64,000 nt of DNA from Eucalyptus grandis (GCF_016545825.1 NC_052614.1:44953212-45017211), one strand, 5' to 3'. Positions 24,295 through 36,186 are shown, counted from the first letter of the stretch. Notes: generated by a model from the sequence alone, not told the origin. Program-made: numbers and translations.

Positions 24295-24600
24295 TCATAT
24301 GATAAGAACACCCAAATCTAGCATCCATTCGTCTCCTGACGAAATAGTAGTCACACATAAAACAACTTCTGCATCACTATTGCTCCCATCGACAATGTTT
24401 GCCACATTGCTTATGGCATTCTGTTTATCAACTTTATTCATCCACTTTGGACAATTTCTCTTGATATGCCTCTCCTCGTGACAATCAAAGCACTTCACGC
24501 ATCCCTTGGACTTTCGATGGTGTGATTTCGATCTGCTTTTAAATCTACTGCTACTAAGCCCTCGATGTTGTTCTCTACCTCGAATTGTCAGTGCTTGCAC
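24295..24600 (-). pseudogene. Copia gag zinc knuckle and protease start
   Basis: A CX2CX4HX4C zinc knuckle (CFDCHEERHIKRNC) follows a basic SRFKSRSKSHHRKSKG stretch. Further on, WMLDLG stands where an active copia protease has a DSG/DTG triad, so the catalytic motif is altered. Confidence 0.85.
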
Positions 24601-25282
24601 TACCCCTTATGCCAGACTGCCATCTCACAACTTTCTCTGCCACCCCTTAGAGAATAAGGCGGATTTTACATTTTCTGAAGTAATTGTTGTACGCCCCTGC
24701 AACAGTGAATCAGTAAAGTGCTCCCATGACTCTAGTAGAGAGGCTAACAACATCATACCCTATTCTTCATCATCAAGTATCTTACCGACATTCTTCAGAT
24801 CCATCATGAGTTTATTAAATTCATCCAAGTGGGTTATGATAGACGTACCTTTGGTATATCTAAATTAAAACATCATCTTCAACATGTATAAGTGATTGTT
24901 CAAACCTTTCTTCACATAGAGTGCTTGAAGTTTTGCCCATAATGATACAACATCCTTCTCATTAACAACCTCTATTAAGACATCATCCGACAAATTTAAT
25001 AGGATTGTGCTCTTTGCTCTTTCAATTAACTCTACTCTCTCAGAGGCTTTCATTATAATAGGTAACTCATCTTCACCATCCGATGCCTTGGCCAAACCTT
25101 AAGTTGTCAATAACGTCCGCATCTTGATGCTCCATAACACAAAGTTGTTCCTCCCGTTAAACTTCTCAATTTTAGATTTCCTCTCAAACATAATTGTAAT
25201 AACAGAATTTTCAGATAATAATCAAACAAGTAAAAGCTCCAAATCACAATCAAGAAATCCAATCCTAAGGTCTGATGCCAAT

Positions 25283-26114
25283 TGTTGGAATATAATACGC
25301 GGAAACGACAGGATCTTGCAATTTATGTTAACGCGAAATCACCAAAAAAATAAACGAGAAATAATAAGGACACTAAAAATTTACGTGGTTCAGTCCAAGT
25401 ATCGGTACCTACATCCACGGAGAAAGCCAGTAGCAAATAATCCATTATAATCGGAGAATCAGAATTTACAATTGCTCACACGCTCGAATGTTTCCCACAC
25501 CTAGATTTAACCCTAAACCCAAAATATTTATAAATAAACAATTCACTTGGACATAAACTCATGACACAAAATCACCATGCATTCAAGCTCAAAACAAAAA
25601 CGCTCTACGTACACCAAAATCAGGAACTCCAACGTTCATCTTTGGTCCACGTACATAAATCTTCACGTTCCTTTGGAAGGCTTCGCATGGCTTAAAAAGA
25701 CTTGCAGCTTCAGAAATCTCACGAATTGGGGTTGTGCAAAGGAGTTGGTCCATGTATGCTTTTATATTGTGTGTGCCCAAAAGTCAAAGTCTTGACTTTT
25801 GGGCCCCATGAAGATAACATCTTTCGGCTTCTGCAGGCTTATGTAGATAAAGAAGAAACTTTGCTCCCTTTTTTTTATTCTATTTTGTTTCCTCTTTTGT
25901 AATCCTTCATGGAGTCCAATGAAATCTCCTCCTATTAACTGAAGACATCCAAGACCCAAAAAAAAAAATTTGAATTTCTTTTCTTGTGCATAATTTTGAA
26001 TATTATTTTCATCAGAAAAATATCTTCACGATCAATAATAAAAAATTTATCCAAGCGAATCGCATTAAGCGAATCGCGTTTTGCAAACGCTCAAACTCGA
26101 GACATAATTTAACA
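25283..26114 (-). repeat. 5' LTR of the copia element (832 bp)
   Basis: Starts TGTTGGAATATAATACGC and ends AATTTAACA in plus orientation. It is about 118 bp longer than the left LTR and differs from it by many scattered substitutions and a small local duplication near 26056-26080 (AAGCGAATCGC repeated), so the insertion is not recent. Confidence 0.93.
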
Positions 26115-26437
26115 GCCGGCTTGGAGGAAAATTGCTTTCCACTTTCACAAATGATGCAACTAGCGGGATGCGAACAACATTTTGGCAAATGATGGAATGA
26201 CATATAGAAGAACGGTGGCTACATTATAGTCGAAGGGCATTAATTGCTAACAAATCAAAATTATCTGACAATTAGAACATACTTTTAGTGGCCTGATTGA
26301 AAAATGTACTAAAATTTAGGGATCATGAATGAAATTTAGAGAAGGAAAGGAAAAAAAAACAGTCCTATAAAGTGACCATAAAAAAATGCTTTCCTTAATC
26401 TATTCAAGTGCCACGTGTGCGAAAAACAAACATGATT
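26115..26437. other. Intergenic DNA right of the copia element
   Basis: No gene or paired repeat recognised. Confidence 0.35.
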
Positions 26438-26788
26438 CTAATTTAATCTGGTATGGTCCGTAGCTTGGCTGGGAATTACAAACCTTAATACCTCGTGCGG
26501 ACCACCATAAGATGAGCCTAAATCGAAGTCCCATTGGGCATCATAAGTCGACAGGATTGGGAATCCAAAGCAAGGAATCATCGAAGCCCGCCGATTCGTG
26601 ATTCTCACGTAGCCGGATGGAATATAAAGAGTGTTGTAATCGATCTCAGCTGTCGAGGAAGAAGGACGAACGATGACAAACAAGCTTATCACTCGTACGA
26701 TTACTTGAAGTATTGACAAACCACTTGCCAACAAAAATCGCACATTCACATGCCATAAGAAGGACGCGTAGAAGACATGTAGAATCAA
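26438..26788 (-). other. Unassigned 116-codon open frame
   Basis: The frame starts with a hydrophobic segment like a signal peptide or membrane anchor and continues with a sequence containing LYIPSGYVRITNRR and GGPHEV. The composition looks more protein-like than its surroundings, and a GGTATTAAGG-type splice signal follows GGPHEV. I do not recognise the family. It might be a stray exon of a decayed gene or chance. Confidence 0.2.
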
Positions 26789-26870
26789 AATATATAAGTG
26801 GAAATCTAAGCTGTATTACAGAGGTTTTGTGGTTGGTTCTTTGCTATCAACGTTGTCAAAGTTAGGCTAC

Positions 26871-27115
26871 ATTTATTCCGCAGAAAATAAATGATTTAGT
26901 AAAATAATTTTTTTTAAAATTGATTATTTGTATGGCTTGAAATAATTGATAAATAAAAACCGATTTCATTATCGAAAATAATTTATATCGGAACATTTTT
27001 GTAGAGGACAAAAGAAAATTTCGTTGGTTCATTTTTATAAAAGATATGAGTGATTATTTTTTTGAAAAATATTGTCTAAATCATTTATTTTTAGGCTAAA
27101 TAAACAGAATTTTCA
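26871..27115. mobile_element. MITE, GTTTGTTTC-related family, copy C
   Basis: An AT-rich segment framed by AAAATAAATGATTT on the left and AAATCATTTATTTTTAGGCT on the right (inverted to each other). The inner sequence resembles the copies at 19287 and 33960. The ends are imperfect. Confidence 0.45.
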
Positions 27116-27120
27116 TGATC

Positions 27121-27430
27121 AATTTGGAGATATAACCGTAACTAATATTGTCGAGCTAGGGTTTCTTTTTTTCTTTTTTTCAATATTCTATTAATTTGAC
27201 ACTCATTTGGTGTCACATTAGCATCAAGTCCATTTTCATCACATCAATGCTATGTCATACTTAATGATGATTTATTTGGAGTGGTCAATCGAAGGAATTG
27301 ATTGCATAATTCGAGAAAGTTAAGAGTACTCGATGAAACAAAATAAAACTTACAGGAGTAAATCGCATAAATCCAGAAAGTTATAGCACTTATTCTATAG
27401 CATAAAAGGAAGTAACGATGCCGTAAGCGT
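27121..27430 (+). repeat. Dispersed repeat, copy 1
   Basis: This segment, with TAACTAATATTGTCGAGCTA, GACACTCATTTGG and GAGAAAGTTAAGAGTACT, matches the segment at about 32360-32660 in the same orientation with many substitutions. The family is unknown and non-coding. Confidence 0.7.
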
Positions 27431-29924
27431 CTGAACGTCTAAGTCGTCCCCCACCCTCCCCCTCCTCTTCCCTCCTTCTCCTCATTACCCAATACCTAAA
27501 TGCAATGGCATAATTTGTACTTTGAAAAAGCAAGCACATCAGTAATTGTGCTCAATATTTCCAGAGTAAGGGAGCAACAATAGCAAATCGCATGACGTAC
27601 AAATTTATTTAGTGGATGCCTCACATTGTGTCAAATTTGAAAAGCTAAAGTACACAATTTAACAGTTTAGATGCTTAATTGTAAAAGTAAAAAACTTCAA
27701 GTACTCACCTTATCGTTACCACTAATTAAAGTTGGCATACCAGATTGTACAGACACCTTAACGCAATAGCTATTTATATGAAATTGTGTCTCACCCTTCT
27801 TTGGAAACATGGATGACATTCTATTCTAATGAGAAACTCAAGAGTAGACATCCATTCCTCTTGCTTAGCTTCTATACAATATACTACAATCGATCGTTAT
27901 TATTTATCACAAAACCACATCTATCTAAAGATTTTTAGATTTGGATCTCTTGACAGCAATTCACAGGGGCACCAATCAAATAACAAAGAGAATTCCACAA
28001 CCTTTTTAATACCTCACCTCATCTCATATCATACGTGTAGGAAATAAATTCCATATTCCAACACACGAGAAACATGCCCAGAAAATTTTTGAATCGCTGA
28101 TCGAACTGGATATGTTACACTTCATAACATACCTTATTTCCACTTATTAAATGCCTTGATTGTATCCTTGAGATAAAAAGTTCTTCATCACCTTTTGTTA
28201 GGGAGAGTAGTATTTTTGGGGAAAGAAGAAGTGTTCTACTTTTAGGAACGCAACGTCACGTTGAAAAACAAGTAACTGCCCTTGAGGGTTACTTTTGTAG
28301 GTTATGGGCTGGGTTAGCCCAACATGGGCAGCCCACCTATAAAACCCATCAATATGCAATCAATACTTTGAAAATTATAGCCTTCCGTATTGAGGATACT
28401 TAAAAACCGGACACTCTCTAGACAATATGTTCCAAATCGAGGTACGCAAGGACTGCTCTGCCATTATTCGTCGGCTCCATATCATTCTCTTGAATCCTCG
28501 GTCAGTCGTTCAGAATGCCAAACCAATAAATAGAGTGTCTTTCGTGAGGGACAATGTGGTCGAAGTTGTGCACATGGAGAGGCGGCACATGCATTGAAAG
28601 CTACTTGTAACACGGAACCGAAAGTTGTTGACCTCAAGACGAATTTGTCAAATCGTTGGCTTTTCAAATTCCCTCTTTGATTTTGTGGATCAACCCTTGC
28701 ACAAGTATTTTTGCTAATGGTCATGATTGCCATAGTTAACGTAGGTAAAAATAAAAGAACCCACTAGGCCGTATTATGATTCCCCAAAGAAAAGAGAATC
28801 TCAAACTTTAGGTATAATTCTAAATTTACATGGACTTTTTTTTTATCGAAAAGAGAATTCCCAACTTTCACTATAGTCCCACTCGTACGTCCAAAAATCG
28901 CAGCTTGTCTTTAAAATTATCAAACAGCCCAAGAAATCGAGGATATATGGTTAGTTCTTCACTCCCAATGTTAAGAATGTTAATATATGGTCGATTTGGT
29001 TCTTCCGCATCTTATCAAAGTGTTTTACTGATAGATAAATAAGGGTTTGGAAGACATGACAGATTAACACCAAATTGTATATCTTTCCGAAAGAATAACT
29101 GGTTAGTCTAATTTATTATGCGACCGAGAGTTTTAATTGTCTATAGTTATCTTGGCTCCTAGTTCTCACTCCCTTAGCCACTAGTTTAGTTTATTACCGT
29201 TTAGAACTTAACAATTTTCTCAAAGATAGAAATCGGAAGTTATCATCAAGCAGTTGCGTCCATTAGCTTGGGTATCATTTCCTTCATCTATTTATCTAGG
29301 CCCATCTTCTGGAGAAAGAGAATGAGCACCCTAAAAATTACTCCATCCTCCGTTCCTTTTTCTCCGCTTTCGTCTACTTCATGTTTTTTTATGAAATTAG
29401 CTATCACTTCAAAGTTTAGAGTCTAGGCATTGCATCTCAGGAATAGGATTTCCATCGAAACCGACTGCATTAGATCACGAATCCTATCAAGGAAAATCGT
29501 TGTCTTTAGGATAGTATTGTTGACATGCCTTTCCCGAAAATTTCTTGTTTTTCTTTGAACTACCACAACAATTCAAAGACAGTTTATTCCATGGCAGCTC
29601 ACATGGTGATAATCCCCAGGGATTTCAAGAAGCTTGAGTATATTATGCCGCTTTCCCAAAATGGTTCCTGAAGAACTATTTTGTCTTGAAGATCAATAAG
29701 GTGGCCAATGGTGGCTCCGGCGAGCGTGGCGGCGAGTAGGTTGTAGGTCCAGTAGGGAGGGCAAAATGGGTGGGGAGACAGAGAATTTGTATTTTAGTTG
29801 GTGTGGGTGATGTTTTTGGCAAAACATGAGAGCATTTTAGTAAAATCAAAGAAGTTTTTGTAGTGTGGCTAAATTTTGGTCTAGTTGGATAAAACTGATA
29901 AGTAAGTGCTGAAAAGTTGTCTTG
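27431..29924. other. Intergenic DNA, no gene recognised
   Basis: A segment at about 28198-28440 begins TGTTAGGGAGAGTAG and has a TATAAAACCC box, as a solo LTR would, but its right end was not found. The frame at 28482-28733 (minus) has no family resemblance. The remainder is AT-rich non-coding DNA. Confidence 0.35.
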
Positions 29925-30257
29925 AATATTGAGGGTTAAAGTTCAAATACTGAAAAATGGAAATTAATAAGCATATGTTAATTTATGAAGATTAAATACC
30001 AAATTTAGTCAGTTTCTTACCAAACATTGAATAATAAGCGTTATTGGAAGATATTAACAAAAAAATTGCTAATCTTTTAATTTATTGAATATATTTCATC
30101 ACTTAACTAAGCAAGTCTTTCTTTACTTACCATATTAAGTGAATTTTTTACTTAAAACAATCAGTGGCCATCAAACTTGCTTAATAATATTAACTGATGG
30201 TATGTAAATTATTTAAGGGACTAAACTTCCGATAGAAGTACATTTCTTATCAAACGC
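29925..30257. repeat. Tandem repeat unit of about 335 bp, copy 1
   Basis: The unit includes CAGTTTCTTACCAAACATTG, ATCACTTAACTAAG, CAATCAGTGGCCATCAAAC and GACTAAACTTCCGAT. The same order of motifs recurs in the second copy, which begins at about 30258 and continues beyond the inserted LINE (31821-32110). Confidence 0.75.
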
Positions 30258-30354
30258 TGAATATTGAATATTAATATTCAAATACCAAAAAAGTGGAAAT
30301 AAATAAGCGTTTATCAAATTATGAAGGCTAAATATCAAATAAAAAAAGTGGAAA
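30258..30354. repeat. Tandem repeat copy 2, left part
   Basis: Sequence corresponding to the first 90 or so bases of copy 1 (ATTCAAATACC, GGAAATAAATAAG, TTATGAAGGCTAAATA), cut off by the LINE insertion. Confidence 0.7.
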
Positions 30355-31820
30355 TAAATAAGTGTCTATGGAAAGGCCCAGAGTTGGGAAGAGGGGGTGC
30401 AAAGGTTTTCTGGGAGGACGTTTGTTGCCCGAAAGACGAGGGGGGCCTTGGGATTCGAAGGGTTCGGGAGTATAACAAGGCCGCCATGTTAAAACATATC
30501 TGGATTCTGTTTGCCGATAAGGAATCTTTATGGTGCAAATGGATTCACTTGACCTTCTTAAAAATGGCGAATTTCTGGGTGGCCAAAAAGCCGACCTGTT
30601 GCTCGTGGGCCTGGAAGAAGATCCTCCAACTCAAGACTAAGTGTCGAAGCTCCTTCTATTAGAGAATCGGGGATGGTTGCTCGGTATCCCTCTGGTTTGA
30701 TAACTAGCACCCCAAGGGCCCTTTGAACTTGTACTTTCCGGACTCGGCCATATATGCATCTGGCCTTCCTAGGCAGGCGACAGTGGCAGACCTATTCACT
30801 GATTGTGAAGCTATGATTAAGGGAGTCTTGGACTCTTGGGCGGATCCCCTTCCCACCCTCTCCCACTCTTCCGATCGTTTCGGCTGGAAGGGAAACACCT
30901 CTATCTCTTTACGATGTCCTTGGTGTGGGATTTGATTAGGGGGAGGAAGACTCGAGTCTCCTGGCACACATTCATTTGGAACAACTCCATCACTCCAAGG
31001 TACCAATTTAACCTTTGGCTTATTGCCAAACGCAGGCTTCCTACCCAAGCTCTATTATTATCTTATGGTAGGATAGATAGTGCATTGTGTCCCTTCTACA
31101 ACGAGGTACCGGATTCTATAAACCACCTATTTTTTGGCTGCCGCATCTCCGTTGGCATCGCCTTCTTTCGAGCCTCTAGGTGCAATCTTCCATGGCGAAA
31201 CAATTCGTGGGTTGAGAATCTCAATTGGGCCGCCACTTTCCTTATGGGCAAAGACTTTTATAAGTGCATTACTCGCTTCTCTTTTGGTGCTCTTTGTTAT
31301 TTCATATGGAAGCACAGAAACGGCATCCTATTTCGAGAGCAGAGCTTATCCGTTCTAGCGGTGAAGAACCAACTCATCAAGGTCATTAAAGACAAGGCCA
31401 CTACCTACAGGAGTATGGATGATACTTATAAAAATCGGAGGCTACAGCGTAGCTGGGGTATTGATCCGATCATTTTTTTAGCTAGGGACTTTTCTACTTC
31501 TGCAGGGCCTTAGCCTAGTGTTATTTGTCTGGATACTCTTCATCTGCAAGGCTGCTTCCTTGATGGTTCTTCACTTTTGTCATTGCCAGATGTGTGCGTA
31601 GATTGTGGTTCATCTGGCTTCTTGTGGCCTCCCGTTGCTTTTTGGCCTTATTTGGCTGTTTCTCTTCCTTAGGCCCGCTCTTGCAGTCCTCTTTTGCATT
31701 TGGCTTCCTTCCACTCACTCTGACTTGTTGTCTTTGTGAGTGCAAGTTTTGTGACGCCGAATCTTTTGTATTTATTGGTTAAAGCTCAATATATTCTTAC
31801 CCTTCACCCAAAAAAAAAAA
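30355..31820 (+). mobile_element. 5'-truncated L1-type LINE with poly(A) tail
   Basis: The plus strand encodes the C-terminal part of a non-LTR reverse transcriptase polyprotein: the segment KVFWEDVCCPKDEGGLGIRR (from about 30395) and then the zf-RVT zinc-binding domain (30836-31513, YQFNLWLIAKRRLPTQALLL, LCPFYNEVPDSINHLFFGC). A stop at 30660 and a frame change near 30930 show that it is dead. A 3' UTR and a poly(A) run (31808-31820) follow. The endonuclease and RT core are missing, as in most LINE copies. ATCAAAT lies on both sides and may be the target duplication. Confidence 0.87.
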
Positions 31821-32110
31821 AATCAAATTTAATTAGTTTCTTACCAAATGTTGAATGATGAGCATTATTGGAAGATGTTAATCAAACGATCTTTAACATT
31901 TTAATTTTTTTTTAATATATTTTATCACTTAACTAAGTAACTCTTCTTTCTGACCCCAAAAAAAAAAAAAAAATTATTTCGTTACTTACCATGTTAAGTT
32001 AGTTTTTTACTAAAAACAATCAATGGCCATCAAACGCACTTAATAATATTAACTGCCATTATATTAATCATTCAAGGGAGTAAACTTCCGATCGAAGTAT
32101 ATTTCTTATA
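31821..32110. repeat. Tandem repeat copy 2, right part
   Basis: Motifs TTAGTTTCTTACCAAATGTT, ATCACTTAACTAAG, CAATCAATGGCCATCAAAC and GAGTAAACTTCCGATCGAAG occur in the same order as in copy 1, with an extra A-rich insertion at about 31958. Confidence 0.75.
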
Positions 32111-32359
32111 TTAGAGGATTTCAATCATAAAAAAAGAAATGTAGGGTAACCTAAGGTAGATTAGTTAAATGAGCACTGCTTAAGTACAGATTTAATCTTC
32201 GAAATGTGAACGTATGTGCAATTGGGACCTCTAATTTTTGTCACCACCGCCTCCCCTCAGGAATATGTGAGATTTGTGCAATTTGGTCCTATAAGCTTAG
32301 TTTGTACAATCAAGTCCTCTAATTTTCTTGATTTGTGCTTTCAAATATTTTATTTACAT

Positions 32360-32660
32360 TATAACTAATACTGTCAAATTAGAGTTTCTTTTTCTTTTGT
32401 TTTTTTTTTTTTTGTCTGTCTTATGTTAATTTGTCACTCATTCGACACTACCTTAGCCTCATATTTCGACTTCTACAGCATCAACAGCATTACGTCATTA
32501 CTTAATTTGATGATTTACTTGGAGTGATCCATCGAAGGATTTGATTGCACAATTCAAGAAAGTTAAGAGTACTTAAATGCAAAAAAAAAAAATCAAATTG
32601 CACAAATACAAAAAGGCAAAGGGCTTATCAAACAAATAAAGGAAGTGATAACATCGTAAG
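32360..32660 (+). repeat. Dispersed repeat, copy 2
   Basis: Matches 27121-27430: TAACTAATACTGTCAAATTA, GTCACTCATTCGACACTA, GATGATTTACTTGGAGTG and AAGAAAGTTAAGAGTACTT. Orientation is the same. Confidence 0.7.
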
Positions 32661-33342
32661 TATTTGAACTTTTCCCCCTCCTTTTCAAAATCAACCTCCT
32701 AAACTTTTTTTTCATCAAATATCTCAACTTCTCATATGTGGCTCACATTCCTCGATTCAAACTAAAAATGTCCATGTTGATGCCAAAGCTATTAAATAGA
32801 CTTTGATTATCCACATTGTCGGCTATGACCTCTTGATATGATGTTGCATCAACAAAGACATATTGAATGCCTAAGATTGTCCAAGACATCAAACACCTAA
32901 GATCATCCACCTATCTCTCTCTCTCCCTCCCTCACACCTAAATTTTGTTAAAGAAAGCGAGGCCACGTCAACAATTGCTTTTACTTTTGCTAGGTAAGCG
33001 AGCTAAAGTCAACGAAACCTAATGACAAGCGAATCGGTGGAGTGTGGCTGGTGAGGGGCTTATGTTGGTTGAGCGGTGTTGGTCACTTACCCAGCCAACT
33101 CGTGCACATGGAAAGGTAGGAGCGGTGCAGCCCCGTGCACTTAAACGTCCTTGCCGTTCAGGCGTTCACCTAGATTCTGCGCACGCCATCTTCTGAATCC
33201 GGCGGTTGCAAAGTTGCTGACCAGCGACCACGAGACGAGCGTCCGGCCGAATCTCCTCTTGATTTTGTCGATCCACCGCCCCAGCAGAAATATATATTTC
33301 TTGATGGTACGATAGTTTTTATATGACGATTGTCATATTCCA
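32661..33342. other. Intergenic DNA with CT-rich patch
   Basis: A short CT-rich run lies at about 32912-32932. No coding frame was recognised. Confidence 0.35.
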
Positions 33343-33480
33343 AATGGGTTTCTTTTTTTTTTTTTTTTTTTGACATTTGGAGGAAGAATGCTGCGTCTAA
33401 TGTGGGCCCAGGAAGGGCCCAGATCGAACCCGGGAGCTTACATTTGACCCACCCGGTCAACTTTTCCGAGCCTTTTGTAG
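33343..33480 (-). mobile_element. Possible SINE fragment
   Basis: On the minus strand it has a B-box-like GGTTCGATCTGG, a loosely A-box-like TTGACCGGGTGGG upstream, a body, and a terminal A run (T run at 33352-33371 on the plus strand). The layout mirrors the two better SINEs, but no target duplication was found, so it may be truncated or something else. Confidence 0.42.
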
Positions 33481-33959
33481 AACTGTCAAACTGTCAAAGG
33501 TCAAGGAACCGACCTCGTGGGGAATCCGTACACCATCCATAGTCCCAACTCGCAAGGCAATAACCGAGACTGAGGGGACGAGAGTCAAAAGAGAAGACCG
33601 GGCCTTTTGAGTCCAATTTCACCGGCACGTGCTCATCCCACGTGACCGGGTAAAATTACTTTTACCATTTACAACCCCTTAAATTATGACTAGATACGAC
33701 CAAAAATAATAATAATAATAATGACTAGACCATCAAGTCAAAAGTAATGGTCCAATATTTGACCTTTTATAGATAGTATGGAGAGAGCCCAAGTGAAAGT
33801 CCATCATGACCAAACTGCTTTCCCCCTTAATCTCTAGGATAATTTCATGGAATCAAAAATTGGACTAATAACATTAGTAATGAACTGGCCAATTTGATAT
33901 GGTTCGAGTAGTTCCTTTTACTCACCTCAACTCTTCACACCTTCCATCTTCTCTTAAGT
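33481..33959. other. Intergenic DNA, nothing recognised
   Basis: Contains a short AAT run at about 33706-33722 and no gene. Confidence 0.35.
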
Positions 33960-34215
33960 TTGTGCTTGTTTAAAAGACTATTTATTTCACAAAAATAAAT
34001 AATTTTAAAAAACATTTTTGTAAAAATAATTGTTTGTATTATTGGACATAATTAGTTAATGAAAAATATTTTCATTATCAATGACAATTTATATTCAGAA
34101 ATTTTCGTGGACAGTGAAAATATTTTCCATTTATTTATTTTTTGTAAGTAATACAATGGATCTTTTTTAGGAAAATACATTCCCAATTATTCATATATCA
34201 CGAAACAAACTGAGC
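33960..34215. mobile_element. MITE, GTTTGTTTC-ended family, copy D
   Basis: The right end in reverse reads CAGTTTGTTTCGTGATATAT, matching copies A and B. The left end TGCTTGTTTAAAAGACTATT is diverged. The inner TTGGACATAATTAGTTAATG and ATAAGTAATACAA-like stretches match copy A. Confidence 0.5.
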
Positions 34216-34786
34216 CTAAGTTTTGGAGTGTTCTTTCAAGAAAATGTTTGAAGGCGTGATTATACTAATCATATTATTTTTGACTCGATCACTTTTCAAA
34301 CAAGATGGACAAGACTTTTGGTCCACTTAATCTGATTTTTTTTTTTTTTTCTAGTAGTAAGAATTGACATATTTAATTGAGAAGACAAATGAAACCTAAA
34401 ACGATTCGAACTTAAGATTTCCAACTCTGATATCATGGTAGAAAGCAAAAGAAGATTTTTTGTATATTCCTATTTGTACATATCAATGATATAAGATACT
34501 ATTTATAAATTGTTCTAGACAACTAATTAAAATATTACAATATTACAATATCAAATAAAATCAATTAGAATAAATCAGAAAAGGCCACTATCTCTAACAT
34601 CATCAAAGAATACGGACCACCCAAAACGCCACTCTCTAGCTATGTAAATAACCATTCTGTCTCTTTCATTTGTAAAACACGAAATTATTGTCATCGATTT
34701 CTAGGAAGCCAAACCTGACCAAACGATCATGAGCACAAGTGGCCGTGCATGATTCCGTCACCGGAATGAAAAACTCAAACGAAAAA

Positions 34787-35501
34787 GGAAAAAAGTATAA
34801 AAATAAAAATAAAAATAAAAAAATCTTAAAATCTATTGCAATTATGTTAATTCAGTATTAAACTTTTCAATTGTATCAATTTAATCATAAAATTTCTTAT
34901 ATTTTTCCAATTGACTCTTTCCGGCTAATATTAATTGGAAATCGCTAATATGGATGTCACCCATTCTATGTAGACAACCGGGCGTTGACCTAATGTAGGT
35001 ACTTTTAATGATATTTTAATATTTTTTTTGTGTTTTCTTTTCTTTTTTATAATGTCCTTTTTTTTCCTTTCTATCTTTTTTCCTTTCATTTTGGTGGATA
35101 AAATGGGGCGAGGGCCAACGAGTCCTCACCAACCATTAGCAAGGGTCATGACCCTGACCAAAGACCTAGTCAAATTTAAGTGAGGACCTTTGCGCCCTTA
35201 TCTGCAACTGGAGGGGCCATGAAGGCCCCTTGGCGAGGCTTGCTGACCTTCATAGTCCAAGATGAAAGGGAAAAAAAGAAAAACAATAATAAATAATTAA
35301 ATTGCAAAAATCATCGACATCAATACAGGCCTTACTACATAGGACGATCATTATTCATGTCAACAATTTTCGGTCAAATTTGGTGAGAAAGACTTGGTAA
35401 ATTGTGAAAATGTTTATCATTAAATTTGTATAATTGAAAGATTTATTATTGAATTGACATAAGTGAAATAGATTGAGAACTTTTTTTTTATACGTTTTTC
35501 C
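34787..35501. mobile_element. Mutator-like foldback element with long TIRs and GC-richer core
   Basis: The left end GGAAAAAAGTATAAAAA and the reverse of the right end GGAAAAACGTATAAAAA begin terminal inverted repeats of roughly 150-200 bp. Inside, TTATGTTAATTCAGTATTAA on the left pairs with TTATGTCAATTCAATAATAA on the right in reverse. The flanking 9-mers AACGAAAAA and AACAAAAAG match at 7 of 9 places, as expected for an old Mutator-type duplication. The centre (about 35100-35260) is GC-richer with GGCGAGG motifs and carries no transposase. Confidence 0.65.
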
Positions 35502-35561
35502 AACAAAAAGGAAACAAATCGATCGAGTCTATGCAAGAGGGGCCGCAAATCATCTCAAATG

Positions 35562-35672
35562 GGTCTATCTAGGAATTGCACGGGTGGGGTCCAAATTGGA
35601 TAATTTCAGTCAATCGCAACCCGAGCCCGCTCACCCAATTTGAACACCTTTCCCACATCAAGTCTTTCCATT
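35562..35672. repeat. Direct repeat, copy 1 (about 110 bp)
   Basis: Motifs AATGGGTCTATCTAGG, GGTGGGGTCCAAATTGG, GACAACCC-like and CAATTTGAACACCTTTCCCA recur at 36187-36297 in the same orientation. Confidence 0.65.
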
Positions 35673-35769
35673 CTCCGGTTCCCATATTATTAGATTGTGT
35701 TAGATTTCATCGCTTTTCATCTCTTCTTAATGATGTAGGATGCCATTAAATAAAGTCAAGTCATCTTCT

Positions 35770-36186
35770 TGGGGGTTTGAGTAATTCTTGTCGGATTGAT
35801 TGAATTACCCAAGCACAAAAAAGGCAAATCGACCGAACCCTAAGCCTTTTCTCTAATGTCGATTATTGTGTAGTAGAATAGCATAATCCACCATAGTTAC
35901 AACATGAATGGAGAAATAAACAAGAAATAGAGAAGACAGCACATAAAAATTTATGTAATTCGGTCCAAAATCGAAACTTGCATTCACAGGAAAGTGGTAA
36001 TGACAATTCCATTATGAACAACACAGATTACAAGCTTAGAAATATGGTTTTCTCAATTCCAGGCCTTAATTACATCCGATCGATGTGATCCTCTCAAAAC
36101 TCTCAAAGAAACCCTAAAAACACCCTCAAGAGACTAATACGACTTTTCCTCTACAATGAGTTCTAATCAAATGGCTAATATCTAGA
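35770..36186 (-). repeat. LTR-like segment between the direct repeats
   Basis: The series GAAATAAACAAGAAATAGAGAAG, AAAATTTATGTAATTCGGTCC and CATTCACAGGAAAGTGG has the same layout as the transcribed part of the copia LTRs at 20396 and 25283, though the sequence is diverged. It may be a solo LTR. Its ends were not fixed. Confidence 0.4.

Larger units (their letters stand above)
20396..26114 (-). mobile_element. Full-length but inactive Ty1/copia LTR retrotransposon
   Basis: Both LTRs are present and flanked by near-matching 5-bp duplications (GCCGA at 20391, GCCGG at 26115). On the minus strand, next to the 5' LTR, is a primer-binding-site-like TTGGCATCAGA. Then come gag (about 25095-24865), zinc knuckle CFDCHEERHIKRNC (about 24480), a protease-like WMLDLG in which the DSG is altered, integrase (about 24000-23135, VNRFPS, EVWSGKPVDYS), RT (22862-22047, with KWVFKWKEG, LLYIDDMLIA and FEMKDLG) and RNase H (about 21824-21200). 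A polypurine tract AAGGTGGAGAA precedes the 3' LTR. Domain order PR-IN-RT-RH defines copia. Stops and frame changes separate the domains, so it cannot make a full polyprotein. Confidence 0.93.

Noticed and set aside
28198..28440. Possible solo LTR with TATA box
   Set aside because: Only the TGTTAG start and TATAAAACCC box support it; no right end and no target duplication could be fixed.
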